A stretch of 64,000 nt of DNA from Apricaphanius iberus (taxonomy: Eukaryota; Chordata; Actinopteri; Cyprinodontiformes; Aphaniidae): NCBI GenBank assembly GCA_028564705.1, contig JAPXFQ010000831.1, positions 4,340,001 to 4,404,000 of the forward strand. Reading direction: 5' to 3'. The notes beneath the pieces are model-generated. The model had not been told where the DNA came from and ran no database searches. It was given only the letters and a program-made list of their open reading frames with translations. The translations under genes and the position numbers were made by a program. Position 1 is the stretch's first letter, and the number at the start of each line of letters is the position of its first letter. Below are positions 23,075-34,964 of the stretch, piece after piece.

Positions 23075-24630
23075 ACTGAAGAAGTATTACACATTTTACG
23101 TTTTGTCACAATGCAATAACAAACATTAATGTTTTTAATTGAGTTTTTTATAAGGTAGTGCAGTAGCATATTTGTGGAGAGAGAGTGATACATTTTTAAA
23201 CTTTTTTTTATTTACAAAATAGAAATCTAAACTCGAAAAGCTCCCAGAGAGCACCATTTGTATTCAACCACATTTTACTCAGATACCCCTTAATAAAATC
23301 TCAGGCAACCAGCTGCCTTCAGAAGTCACCTTTATAGACTCCACCTGTGTCTAATTGAGTCTCAGAATAAATGCAGTTTTTAAGACTTCAGATGTCTGTT
23401 ATAAACACCTTATCATTTGAAAAGGGAAAAAAGCTAACATGCAAGGAGAGCATTTAATAAAGTAACCACAAAGGATTTTTTTCCCACCAAGCTGGTTCCA
23501 GTGCTACTGTACTTCTTTTGCTATCAAAATTTGTTTTTTTTTCTTTGCAAATGCCCCTGTTTATTGGTTTCAAATGGGTGCTTAACAGAGCATTGACTTA
23601 TTGCTGGGCCAGAGCTGGTCCTATTTCAGAACTGCTTTCTCCTTTGCCCACGTGATGATGCAACCAAGGTCAAACAGCATTATAAGCCTCTGATCCAGAT
23701 CTGTTCTTTTAACTTCAAATGCGATTTGATTTCGATTCCCAATAAAAACTTTTGCCCTTAGTTGTGAAATTAGAGATGCATTGATACTGATACTCTGTGA
23801 TGGACTGGCAACCTGTCCAGGGTGTACCCCGCCTCTCGCCCGGTGACAGCTGGAGATAGGCACCAGCCCCCCTGTGACCCTTGGAGGACTAAGCGGTTCA
23901 GAAAATGGATGGATGGATGGACGTTTCTGATAATGGTATTGGGGCCAATACTGTAATAATGTACTTGTATTGGTATCAGTTAGTTAACCAACACCACAAA
24001 CCAACACTTAAAATGTGGAAACTCAATGAATGTCTTGCTCTTAATTTCAGAGTCACACACTAAACACAAGGAGTGGATGATGAAAAACACTCATAGACAA
24101 ATGAACAAAAGTCAGAGTGCATGATTGCCCACAATTTTTTTGACACTGTTTGATCCTCATCAAACGTTGTCTTTAGTTGAGACTCAGTTGGTCGTTGGTG
24201 TCATTCTGTACAACCACACCACCTACACCAGAGATTTTGCTAGGAAGGCAAAAGATTTTGTGTAAATGGTTGGTAATTGGGCTGTGTTTACCCAGCTTTA
24301 GTTAATGGAAGAATGGTAAGACGAAACGCAATGTTGAAAGAAAGTTGCAGAAAAAATGTGCCTCATAGAGACAGCAAAAGACTTCAGACTGGGGTAGAGG
24401 TTCATCTTAGGAAAATGACCCTAAACATTCAGCTCGAGCTGCAAAAAAATAGTTTAGATCAAAGCATAGTTTTGTGATCTGACTGAACTTGAGCTATTTT
24501 GCATGGAGGAATGAACAATTCAATTTATCTCCAGATGTGCAAATCTGGTAAAAACAGATCCCCCCAAAAATCGCAGCTGTAATTGTAGTGAAAGGTGGTT
24601 CCACAAAATATTGATTTAGGGGAAACTTGA
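23075..24630 (+). mobile_element. Tc1-like remnant interrupted by insertions
   Basis: The 5' part (23075-23410) reads GAAGTATTACACATTTTACG, then ATACCCCTTAATAAAATCTC and TTCAGAAGTCACC, then CTCCACCTGTGTCTAATTGA, the start of the same Tc1 family as 15126. The 3' part (about 24335-24620) carries AAGACTTCAGACTGGGGTAG, a damaged 'GAC-AAC-GACCCTAAACAT' catalytic block, CTTGAGCTATTTTGCATGGA and AAAGGTGGTTCCACAAAATA, the C-terminal coding end. The middle of the transposase is gone and foreign DNA, including a SINE-like insert at 23793-23920, fills the gap. Frames are thoroughly broken. Confidence 0.7.
23793..23920 (+). repeat. SINE-like repeat, 3' part
   Basis: TGATGGACTGGCAACCTGTC, then CCAGGGTGTACCCCGCCTCT, GACAGCTGGAGATAGGCACC and a (GGAT)n end. 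Better preserved than the copy at 5347. Flanking words (GATACTGATAC before, TGATAATGGTATTGGGGCC after) look like one fish hAT-type repeat split by this insertion. Confidence 0.8.
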
Positions 24631-24714
24631 TACTCATTCATGCTTTGTTGAACCGACAGAGCATCGATGGCATTGTTTCTTCAGGCAATTACCTAACTAT
24701 GTTAATGCTTTCAG

Positions 24715-24815
24715 ACCTTGGGAGGAAGCCAGAGAACCTGGAGACAACACATGCCTCCACAGGGAGAAAATGCAAACCTAATGACACCACAGGCCAAACT
24801 CAGGACCTTCCTTTC
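24715..24815 (-). repeat. SINE-like repeat, middle part, antisense
   Basis: GGAGGAAGCCAGAGAACCTG, then ATGCCTCCACAGGGAGAAAA and TGCAAACCTAATG are the reverse complement of the central 'TTTGCATGTTCTCCCTGTG ... CTCCGGCTTCCTCCCACAG' section of the same family. No tRNA-like head or GGAT tail is present. Confidence 0.6.
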
Positions 24816-24830
24816 TACAGTCGTAAAAAC

Positions 24831-25349
24831 AGCACATCATATTACAGTTACATAAAATAAAAAATATACATATGCGGAAAAACTGGTTTACATACCTTTC
24901 CAAGGCTCTGTGAAGTGTGTTCACTTCTGTTTAAACAGCCCATGTTGTATGAATGAACTTTTATGGTATGAATTTGTGTTGCTTTGAGTGTCAATGGAAG
25001 ACATGCTGTGCCTTCCTTAGCTTTCTTTGATAGTCACCAATTGTATTGTTGGCGTCTGTGTCCTTGCGTGGCGGACGCCTTCAGAGCTCACTGTTTAAAC
25101 ATCTCCCCACGTGTTTCCCTTTTGATCAGACTCTGCCATTCTTACTGATTTTCCGAACCACTGATGCCTGTCAAAGAATTAATTACCTGGATCGTTGCTC
25201 TGCTGATGCCGGCACCAGCTGCGGGGGTTCACCACTGAGACCTCAGTACTCTTCCAGCATTCCTGCCTAATCACCCACGATCCATTTCAAAGTCATCCTG
25301 ACTGGCCAACTACCCGGAGAAAACTGTAGAATTTGACTGACTCGTCACA
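24831..25349. other. no recognised feature
   Basis: A 74-codon frame at 25046-25270 has no recognisable domain. Confidence 0.45.
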
Positions 25350-25796
25350 TTAAAGCTGCAGTCAAAGTTTTCTGAATCTTTCAAATGATAATTTGGTTCT
25401 GTGATATCTAGGTGGTGCTCCAAAACATTTGTTATTCTTCTTAAGTCCCCCCTTCATCCCATAGACTTTCATCCACTTCACACTGACCAATTTCTTTTTA
25501 GCCAATAGAATTTGAGTTTCCGCCTTGTCGGCTGTCAGTCAACCTGAGAAGATGGGTCCGCTCACACTGGGCACTCTGTGCCTTCCTGTTCAGAGTGGCT
25601 ATACTGGCGGAGAGCGGTCATGGAGAAGTGGGAGCAAACTCCTGCTAAAATGTAGCCATTTTGTGGCTACCAAGGGCCACCTTTTTTTGACTACATAAAC
25701 TTCAGAAAGAAGAACAAAAAAAAGAAGACTTTCAACAAAGAAAAGGCTTTTTACAGCCCGGAGTAGGATTTCCTTTGAATCTCCTTTGAATCTTAA

Positions 25797-26664
25797 AGAG
25801 TAACTGAACCCCATCAAAAAAGCATCATCCCACCACCAGGCAGCATTTAAAAAACTCTACCAAAGTGGGCAGGGCAAGGAGAGACAGAGGGGCATGGCAA
25901 GTGTGGAGGATGATCGCGAGGGGGAGATGTAGAGGTGTGGTCTAGAAGACAGTCACTGCTGAACTATGGCATGTGGTCGCCGAGCTCTGTAAAGCCTCTA
26001 TTTACCTACGGTAAAGGGAGAAATTAGGTATGTTCTCTGCCATCCACCACAGGTAAAGAGAGGCTTTATGGAGCGCAGCGGCCAAACGATGTATCAGTTC
26101 AAGCTATTGGCTCAGGGCGTTGAGTCAGCGCTGCCTGAAGCCAGCAACACGTATAGCAAACAAGGACAGATAGCCTAGCGCTAGCGTCAATGCTAAGTAG
26201 CTTCGGAGGGAACTACCTCAGCTTTCGTTTCCTTATTCACGGCGTGTTTAAAACATGTAGGTTATAACTTATGGCTTAAAACCACTTTGACGTTGTGGTC
26301 CTACAAAGTGCGATTGATTTATAGGGATTTCAGCTTCCTCTTTTTCTCTCGCACACAAGGTAAGCAGTTTTAACTAGTCACGGGCGGGGCGAGTGTGTTT
26401 GAGAGAGGAAGGACATCTCTGTGAGACTGTGCCTGTGACGTAGACAATGGAAAAGATGTACCACTCTAAGCCAATCACAAAATTAGAATGCAGTACCTCA
26501 CGATTACCATGAGCGGCAGCACTAAGACCAAAAAAATGTAAAATTTAACAAGTTAACATGAAAATGTCAAAAAATTGTCCTGAAACTGAAAGATTGCGTT
26601 GGTAAAGAACCATCTATACAGTTTATAAGCAAAAACAAAAGTTCTTTTGGTGTTTAGTTACAGT
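25797..26664. mobile_element. TTAA-flanked inverted-repeat element, inner
   Basis: Left end AGAGTAACTGAACCCC (25797-25812) after TTAA at 25793-25796; right end, reverse-complemented, ACTGTAACTAAACACC (26649-26664), followed by TTAA at 26665-26668. Thirteen of 16 terminal bases agree. The 868 bp contain no recognisable coding sequence. It lies wholly within the putative 25354-27592 element, so it would be a younger insertion. Confidence 0.65.
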
Positions 26665-26855
26665 TTAAAAGGCTTTATAAGTGTTACATCTTTGGTGATA
26701 TTTCTGTTGAACAGGTAGGATAGTTATATATTGAATAAAGCAAATCAACAAAAACATTTATTAATAAAGCACTGTACACCTGTGAAATCACAGGTTTACA
26801 CTACCCAATGGTAAAGTTGAGGCTCAAGAGAGTGGGAGGCGGGGAGAAGAGATGT

Positions 26856-27517
26856 CTTAAGCCTAGTTTATACTTCTCCGGCAACAAGTTTGCACCCAGA
26901 CACAGAGGTATTGATGGAGGTGGTTTGATGGTTTTTCATTTACAGTCCTCCATTGATTTGTTTGTTGCAAAGCAATGGCCAACCAGGACAGCAGAGGTTG
27001 CCAACTTTTCATGGCAGGTCTGCCTACCATTACAGTGTCATTTCTGATTACCCAAAGGTTAGTTTCTGCAGCTTGTAGTCCATTGCAGGAGCAATGGATG
27101 ACAGAAAGTGAGTTTTGATTGAGCTGTAACACTTTTTACTAGAAGTGCATCTTGTAGAATACTCTAAAACGCATGTAAACAAACACAGCAGCCTATTTTG
27201 TTTTTCTACACCTGCTTGTGTTCAATATCACCAAAATACCATATTAGATTAATTATCTTTTCAATATAAAGCATGTAGTGCCCAAACGCTGCATTGACTA
27301 CTGGTTACACTGACTATAGAGCACCGCTCTGGTGAAACAATCTCTGGCTGTTGTTGAGCTGACCAATCACAAGCCTATACTCTCTGTTAACGGAGATGTC
27401 AGAAAATGGGTGTCTACTCCGTCCGTCCTTGCGTAGGTGATGGAAAGCCCTTGCGTCAACGGATAATGACGCTGCGTCCATCTGTTTTGGCATAGATGGA
27501 GGAGGATAAACTAGGCC
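26856..27517. mobile_element. inverted-repeat element with TTARGCCTAG ends
   Basis: Left end TTAAGCCTAGTTTATACTTC at about 26857 and right end, reverse-complemented, TTAGGCCTAGTTTATCCTCC at about 27517; 17 of 20 bases agree. This start is common in fish DNA-transposon repeats. I cannot see a clear target duplication, so the superfamily is open. No coding potential. Confidence 0.6.
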
Positions 27518-27596
27518 TAAGGTATGTTGGATGCCTTGGTATGTTGGATTAAAAAAAATATATGTTTCACTCAAATACTTCGAACTGCATCTTTAA

Positions 27597-29164
27597 CTGT
27601 TCACATTTACATAAAGTAGTCGGTTGCAGAATCCTGCAGCTTGGAGTCGGGATCAGCCACAGCGCTAATGGCAGTTGCCTCCTAGGGTGTTATTAGATAA
27701 AGAAAGATATAAAGCATTTCTCCAAGCCTGCACACTTACTGGGTTATTTTCTGAGGTGTAACAGGATATGGGTAAGTCATCCTCACCGTGGGAAGATGAT
27801 TTACCAGAAATGATCTCTGAACATAAGAAACTGATTCTCTCCCTACACTCTAAACAGAAGAGACACTTGTTCATACATCAGGCAGACTTGTGGATTCTAC
27901 ACAACATATTCAGGTTGGCCTTGCCTTCAGGGAGTATATAGCCATGTGCCTTGCTGTGAGGCTAGTATATGCAAAGGGGCTATAAATATATCCCCTGCCT
28001 GCCTGGTAGTTTGTCGGTAGGCCTGGCCCAGCCTTCTGCAGTGTTTCTGGGGTTGCTGTGCAGCATGACGTCAGCCAGGCTCAGAGCACTCTCTGACCTC
28101 TGTCAGACCCGAGGAGCATGGTGTGCTTCAGACAGTCCACAAACAGTGCACAATGAAGGAAGGAATTTAAAAAGCAAACACCTGGGTGTAAAAGGAGGCA
28201 TGTCTGAATGGTTGTCAATAGATTTGATTGGAGGATTTAAATTGCTGTCAGACAGGAAGCATTGGTTAGAGATCCAATCAGAGCTCATTACACCAGAAAA
28301 ATAGTCAATCTGGAGAGGGTAAGGTGTTGTAATGTACTGAGTGATTTTAAGGAGATGGATATTACCTAGTTATGGCTGGGATTGTATTTATTTATCAGAC
28401 CACTTTTAGGATTATAAGCAATGAAAGGATGGAAGAAGATTACACTCTAGCAGGTATCTTAGTGCTTGAAGAATGACGAAAATGAGCGGTATGTATGCTG
28501 TCTGAGTCTTATATGTTCCCACACCAGAGATGTCAGGAGGACATGTATTTAAATGAGATAAGCTATCTAATGTAATGCAGCACAGGTTTTTCACAGATAT
28601 CAGATGCATTATTTTGGTCAAACCATGTAGGATTTTCTTCGGGGGCTGATTTCATTTTGGATGTCATCTAGTTTTTAGCATTAACTTTCGGAATGATCTG
28701 ATCTATTTTGCAAAAGTATTTTGTCTTCCTTTGTTTTTCTGTCTTAAAAAAGATGAGGGAGAGCAATGGTGATGGAAATTGAACATTTTTTTAAAGGAAG
28801 AAAATACAAGGACATCTTTGGCTATAAATGATAAAATATTTTTTTGAAAATTAAAGAAATAAAAAATAAATGTTATTATTCTCTGATCATGAACCAGTTA
28901 ACCATGAACCACTCTACATGACACTAGTGGGAGTCACTCTCCAGCAGAAGCAGGTCCTAGTGCAACCAAAGGGATAGGAGGTGAGTTGGGAAACTAGTGG
29001 CAGACAGGATATACATGCTAGCTATCTTTGATATTTACCTATGATCCATGACATATAATAAAAAAAATGTGCCATAATACAGTCTAAGCGCCAAATAACC
29101 GAAGGCTCATGAATAATTTGACTGGTTATGGTATAGAATTTATGTTTCAGCTTCCAAATATTTA

Positions 29165-29170
<6 letters not shown>
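27597..29170. other. no recognised gene
   Basis: 27900-28310 is locally GC-richer with a 111-codon plus-strand frame (27969-28304) without a domain. The rest is AT-rich. Confidence 0.45.

Positions 29171-29174
<4 letters not shown>

Positions 29175-29199
<25 letters not shown>
29175..29199. repeat. (TA)n microsatellite
   Basis: About 12 TA units; the open frames crossing it on both strands are artefacts of the repeat. Confidence 0.95.
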
Positions 29200-29348
29200 T
29201 TATCAGGAATGCAGCTTGGAACCCCGGTCACAGTTATTGGAACCCAAATCCCTGCCTCGACTGTAAACAGCGTATGTATGTGTGTGTTTTTGTTAATACA
29301 GAGCCTATTAAAGCCTCTTAAAGGCTTTTTTTGGCGGATTTTTCAAAT

Positions 29349-29532
29349 ATGCCTGGTAGTCATTGTGTTGCGGTTGGCTGTGGAAACGGCAGTTACCACA
29401 TTGAACAGTGGAGAATGCAAAACGCACCAGTGTATAAATGATACCGACCCTTGTAATGAACCACCATTTATTTTATGTACATTACATACAGAAAAGAAGG
29501 ATCCGACTGGACGTGCAAGGTGGATAAACAAG
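29349..29532 (+). pseudogene. THAP-like zinc-finger exon, frameshifted
   Basis: From the ATG at 29349 the frame reads MPGSHCVAVGCGNGSYHIEQ and stops within about 30 codons; an adjacent frame continues with CKTHQCINDTDPCNEPPFIL and then PTGRARWINK up to a consensus splice donor (AAG|GTAAGA) at 29533. Cys pairs, the PPF motif and R..W fit a THAP-variant finger found at the N-terminus of fish transposon proteins. One frameshift separates the halves. The C-terminal CxxH part would be in a following exon I could not locate. Repeat A copy 2 lies 400 bp downstream. Confidence 0.5.
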
Positions 29533-29933
29533 GTAAGAAATATGTGAATACACATGTTAATTGTTTGATATTTCTGTTGATCGTCTAGATTTAACAGTTT
29601 TAGTTTTGGTAGCATAGTTATCGGCACACGGGCTTCGCAAAGCCTACTGCTAGAAGTCGATGTGAAGAATACATTTTTAGAGTATCACAGCCTTATCCGG
29701 GCTCTTACTGCTTGTAACAAGTAAAAATCCCATTCAAAAATACAAATTGTAAGAGTTTAAAAGCATGATGGAAACTATAAAGCTACATGCTAACTGCTAG
29801 CCCTAGTGCGTACATTTAACAAGCAAGAAATTCTAGCGATAGGATGATACAGCACATCTTGACTTCATGAGCTCTGGGATGAAAAGTAGCTGAGAAAACT
29901 TCTGCATGACAACATTCCCTTCTTCCCAGCCAT

Positions 29934-30229
29934 CTAACAGCGTTTGTGGGTCCGTGATTGTCACTCTGTGGAATGTCAACAAGCCCGGTATAATCAGCCT
30001 TGAATACGCCACTTTCCTCTTCTTTCATCAAAAATAAACAGTAGTTTCTGCACTGTAGCTGCACATGCTGGTGCACATAGTATTTTTTTATTTGTTGCGG
30101 ACACAGTCAGCCCTCTACGGCAAAAATATGTTACGTTGACTTTCCACTGTTCAAAATAATCAACTTGGCAACTTTCGCTATCTATATGTATGTTTGCTTC
30201 TGCCTGTTTGGGGTCCAAAACCCCAGAAT
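29934..30229 (+). repeat. dispersed repeat A, copy 2
   Basis: Begins CTAACAGCGTTTGTGGGTCC and ends GTTTGGGGTCCAAAACCCCA-GAAT, aligning over its full length with 12731-13020. The minus-strand peptide VDIPQSDNHGPTNAVR is uninterrupted here. The flanks of the two copies differ, so these are the borders of the shared unit. Because a THAP-like exon precedes it, it may be the distal part of that transposon, but copy 1 has no such neighbour. Confidence 0.75.
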
Positions 30230-32423
30230 GCATTGCGCGCAACGAAATACTGAAATGGCTTATTGCAGCATGTGAACAAACATTTAGAAGCACCACCAGA
30301 ATCCATTATGTAGAAGTTACACATATAGCTCATTCACTCTGTATACAATGTAATGTGCATAATAATGCATTTGTGTGTAATTTGTGTTATGGCTGTAATG
30401 CATCGGCTCTCGACTAGTTTAGGCAATACCAGGAGAAAGCATGGCTTAGTACTGGAGAACATGTGCAGAAAACAGCCTAATGTAAAAACTCAAAGCTGAC
30501 TGTAGATTTGGACCGGATTAGGTTCTGAAGACTATCATCCTCATCACTGTTTGTATCTGCCTTGGGATCCACGTTTAGCACTTATCATGGCTTATGGATT
30601 GTCTGACTCAAACATTTGGACTGAACCGCGTAAAACTGGAATTCCCTTTGTCTGAGCTGCCAGAAATGACTCCTCAGCATATTTACTACAGACAACCAAT
30701 CACCTTGAAACTCACATCCTTGTGTGAATCCTGGCCATTCATTCTTTTCATCAATTCCTCACGATTCATTGTTTCTATGTTGTTTCCATTACAACAGTAC
30801 AGCTGTTGAAAAGGAAAAGCACCTCAGGCTATTCCCTTTAGAAAATGTTTAACTGTATCAGTATGTGTATATATACATGCATGTTTATGAGCCTGTATGT
30901 AAACATCAGCTTGATTTTTCTTATTATCCCAAGCCTTGAGCAAAATAAGTCATGCTAATCTTCTGTTCTGACTAGTTTTCATTCAGCTAACTCTGATTTG
31001 GGTGCATTTTAACCTTTTGGTTTTCTATCTCATATTCATTTTCTTTAAGGCTGGTCAGTTTTCCTGAAATAATAGCTCTGTGTTTTCCATGTTTCAGTGA
31101 ATACTTAAAGCAGGCCATGTGTTCATTAGATTTTACATTAGAAGAAGCAGGCAGAATCATGGTTATTATTCTAATGCCTTAAATTTTAAACAATGACATG
31201 CAGATATCTTCATTCTATTAGGCATTCATCTTATAAACTTTAGTGGTGTTGGCTTCTAATTCTAAAGTCTTCATCTCATTTCATTCCAAAGGCGACACAG
31301 ATCTCCAGTGCAAGGCCCTTTTTCTTGCTTTCTCCTCATCCTGTTTTCACAGAGGGATCATACAGTAAGAAACGGCGTTATCTGGCGCCTAAAAGTCCTA
31401 AGTTTGTTTACAGTATTCAACCTGAATATTACGTTTCCTGTATTCACCTTTGGATGCATAAGCAACCTGCATTAATTATCTGCAAATTGGGATAAAGAGA
31501 CAGAGTTTTCAACGTCCAACAAATTAATGCATCAGAGCTGAAGGAGGACGTGCACTGAGCCTGGGCCAAATAAAAGGTCAGCAGCCAAATGTTTATATTG
31601 TTGCAAAAGTTGTTTAATCTACATTTTGGGTGACACATTAATTTAAACAAAATCTTATTGTTTCTGTCCTTTTATGTGCTGAAGTCATACATATTGTTTA
31701 CTTACAATTCAAATTTTTGGTTCTTCAAAGGAGACCTGTTATCGCTCTTTCTAAACAAGTTATAAAATGTCTATGATCTGTAGAAAACATGTTCATGAAG
31801 TTCTTTTTTGCACATACTCTCACATAAATGGATCTCACCAGCTCAATTCTCGACAATTTCAGCCTCTTCAGAATGAGCTGTTTAGAGGTATCTGTCACTT
31901 TTATGCAAACTAGCAGTTAGGGTTAGTGTTTATAGAGAGTTTATAGAAGCAGCAGAGACCAGAATGGAAAAACAAAACGATGAAAAAGGGGAAATTAGTA
32001 TAACATGTCCCCAGTTTTACTTAGTGTAGTAAACTCAAATTTGACTTTTCATCTCCAAGAGCTGATTTCTTGGTGCAACTTGGAGCCATTGGGCAGAAGT
32101 TCTTATCCAGTCATGATCAGCGTAATGGGAGTAAATTAGGGCAGGAGTTTGCCGCCTGTAATAAGAGATTATCTGCCAAAAATTACCTTCATTTAACTAA
32201 TGTTTTCTTATTAAACGTTAGCAGGACTACTCTCCAAGTTCAGAATGTCTTGGAAGTGCTTATTAGTTCTGTTCTGCAGTGATTTTAAATGCAATAAAAT
32301 AACTACAATTGTGCGATTTCAGTTACATCACTGCCGTGCTCTATCCTTGCTTGTAGTATGAGCAGGACTTTCACTCTGCTCTACGGTGGTCAGCTGGACA
32401 GAACTGCTACTGCAGAAATCAAC
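30230..32423. other. about 2.2 kb without recognised gene
   Basis: No domain, transposon end or long open frame that I can support. Confidence 0.45.
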
Positions 32424-32561
32424 ATGGTTCGCGCTTGTTTGTTTCCAAACTGCATTAGCTGAATGACCATTTGGAAGTTCAGCTTCCACAGGCTTCCTTT
32501 CCACAACCTACGCAGACTACAGCTGTAATGGTGGGCAGATGCAACATCATTGAAATGCCAG
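32424..32561 (+). pseudogene. THAP zinc-finger exon, two stops
   Basis: ATG at 32424 gives MVRACLFPNCIS, the CxxxxC start of a THAP domain, then a TGA (32460-32462), then in the same frame MTIWKFSFHRLPFHN with the THAP FHRLP motif, and a second stop TAA (32526-32528). A splice donor (CAG|GTTAGT) follows at 32562. A THAP first exon with donor is the layout seen in other TE-encoded THAP proteins in this window. The catalytic exons were not found. Repeat C (32728) lies about 170 bp downstream and may belong to the same element. Confidence 0.55.
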
Positions 32562-32727
32562 GTTAGTTTAAGTTGTAATCAGTTGCATTAAAAGCCTGTA
32601 AAAACCCAAAAAGCTAATTCCTTAGCACCTCCGAGATGTTCCGAACGTACAGGGTAATATCGATAACTGTTGATTACAAAACATGACTAAATTAAGTAGT
32701 TTTTAGGGTCCATAATCCCTTCTTACA

Positions 32728-32875
32728 GATGGCTAACTCCTGCCCCCCATTATATGGATATACGCTGATTGTGTTTGGAAAACTACTTCAGAAGGACTCC
32801 AAGTGGCTCCAAACTTGTCTGGGTGAATTAATTAACATAATCTTTGCTAAAAATAAGGTCCAAGTTGAAAAAAAA
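32728..32875 (+). repeat. dispersed repeat C, copy 1
   Basis: Aligns with 53257-53395: both have CTCCTGCCC, then TTATA-GGATA-ACGCTGAT and TTTGCTAAAAATAAGGTCCA followed by an A-rich run. Copy 1 has an insertion of about 20 bp (GGGTGAATTAATTAACAT) relative to copy 2. Family unknown. Confidence 0.65.
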
Positions 32876-34722
32876 ACAACTTTCTCTTCACCTTGGGAGT
32901 TTGCTTTATTTACAAAAACAGATTGTTGACTTTCATAGTAAAAAAAAGTTTTTTTTTTACTGACTTTCTAATGTGACGTGTCTTTGATTAGACAAATTAA
33001 CCTTTCAATGATTACTTCCCCAATAACTCAGGCTTCCCTTTCATTTAACCCTCAAGAGACCAGGAAACGTTTGATTGTTAATCAGTTTATATTATTTATA
33101 TTACAGTTTATATTATTATTTGAATATTCACTTTCTTTTTTTTGTTTTGTGGGATGTAGCATAGCATCTTTTTATATGATCTTATCATATCTAATTTATT
33201 ACCAGGATTGGTTCCCAAAGCTTTAAAATACACAGAAATATGAATGCAGAAATATACAGAAAGCCACTTGCTTCTTTAAATTTGTAATTCAAATTGCTCA
33301 ATAAGAAGGTGAGGAATTCCTTATTTCTTCAGATTGTACATAGATTGAGACTGCTTCATTTTATTTGTGAAGCTTACCATCTTGACATAGCGAGCTAAGT
33401 ATTTTGTTCCATTCATAATTTTACAGTTCAGTTTGATTACCCAATGTTTGGACCAAAATTCATTTTGCCAGCCTTGCTTTGTTTCATCATTTCAAAGCTC
33501 CATGGTTTAAAAGCAATCAGAGGGAAACACAGCGCCTGTGCCCAGGGCATTGCTGTTCACAAACCTCATCTCAAGACAGAGATATGGTATTACACCTCTG
33601 GATTCATGGAAAAGCACCTCTCGCCACAGTGAGAAATTGGCTATGAGTGATTATGCACAAACACCTAACGCCTTGGCTTTTTCTGACAGTGCCAAACAAT
33701 CATCTTCTTCGTCTCTGTCTATTTGCAATTAATGATTGAATTTGCCCCCCCCCCCACACACACACACAGACATACACACAAAAATCCCATTTATGCTTTG
33801 TGTCCGTATCCCCAATACACACAGTTGCTGGCTGTAAATGGCAGCATGCACACCAAAGCTTATCTCCAGCTTTTAGATTGGGGGGCCTATGGAAACAGTC
33901 TTGATTATTTCCCTCCTTCTCCAAAGCGCTGCTGTGTGCTTTGGGATTAGAGGTTTTCTGTGGCCGCTGCACTTGCACACTGACTGGCTGCAGGCGAAAG
34001 AGAGAAAGAGACTTCTTTTTTGCTCAATAACCCCCCCGCACAGTCCCCTCGCCCAGCACTCGGCCCACCAACCCCTTCCCCCTCCTTGCTACCTCCCTCC
34101 TCTTGCTAAACACACTAGCCAGTCCTAGGAGTATTACATCACCCTGATGTAATGTCTAACCAATCACAGCACAGTGTCGTTAAAGCTTCCACGATTATGG
34201 AAGTTAGTTGGTCAGACTGGGTAATGAGAGAGAGAGAAGGAGACAGGAACACCAGAAGCATCAGTTTAAAATGTTTTCACCAATAAAGTCAGGATAAATT
34301 TTTCCACCATGCCTCTTTATCCCTCAAAAACAGAAATAACAAGCTAGACTAACACTGTAAAGATGATTTTTTTTTCTTGGGTTAGATGTAGGAAAAGATA
34401 AATAGTTTTCTCATGGTTTTGTGAAAAGGTGCCAGATGTTAAACTTTAAAACCTCACTGAATATTGTTATGTAGTTTCCGTGGATTTAATGGTTCACCTG
34501 GTTCACTGCAGCATCAACTATGATACATACATCAATGTAAAAAAATAATAATTTGCTCACAGATTTATTCTGTGGAATGTGTCAACATTTGATTCAGATC
34601 AGGATTTTTAAAAATAATTTGAATACATTAAGGGGGATAAGTTGTTAACCAACCAATCCCACATGCTCCATTTCAAAAAAGTAATTGATCTCTGAAACAT
34701 GTAGTTGTGCCACGCTTGACTC
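32876..34722. other. non-repetitive looking stretch with C-run and CA repeat
   Basis: 33745-33768 is a run of 11 C followed by (CA)n. 33440-33730 is rich in complex, non-repetitive sequence and could be a conserved non-coding element, which I cannot test. No gene is supported. Confidence 0.4.
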
Positions 34723-34899
34723 AAAAAAAAAAAAAAAAAGACTTGTTGGGTGAACATAATAGAATTATGTAAATAATTTCCACGTACTGATTTGGGTTGA
34801 TTTAGTAATAATGAATTTTGTTGAGTGAAATAAATGTAAACAAGTTGGGTCAACTTAATACATTTAGGTCGCTATAAGGCACAAAAATAAACAGCAGGG

Positions 34900-34964
34900 A
34901 ATGGACTCAAACTCAGAAAAGGGCCTCTGTTTTCTGAGCACCTGCACTAACCACTTTGCTACAC
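34900..34964 (-). repeat. tRNA-like module in left foldback arm
   Basis: On the minus strand TAGCAAAGTGGTTAGTGC (complement of 34944-34961) matches a pol III A box (TRGCNNAGTGG) and GTTTGAGTCC (complement of 34903-34912) a B box, about 32 bp apart. No complete cloverleaf is evident, so this is not annotated as a tRNA gene. Confidence 0.5.

Larger units (their letters stand above)
25354..27592. mobile_element. putative TTAA-flanked element (outer shell of a composite)
   Basis: TTAA stands at 25350-25353 followed by AGCTGCAGTC, and the right end GAACTGCATCT is followed by TTAA at 27593-27596; reverse-complemented it reads AGATGCAGTTC. Short related ends plus TTAA on both sides suggest a Kolobok-type element of 2239 bp before later insertions. 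The terminal match is short, so this outer pairing is less secure than the inner ones. No transposase is visible. Confidence 0.45.

Noticed and set aside
29167..29547. 126-codon plus-strand frame
   Set aside because: It starts in a (TA)n microsatellite; only its second half overlaps the THAP-like exon, in a shifted frame.
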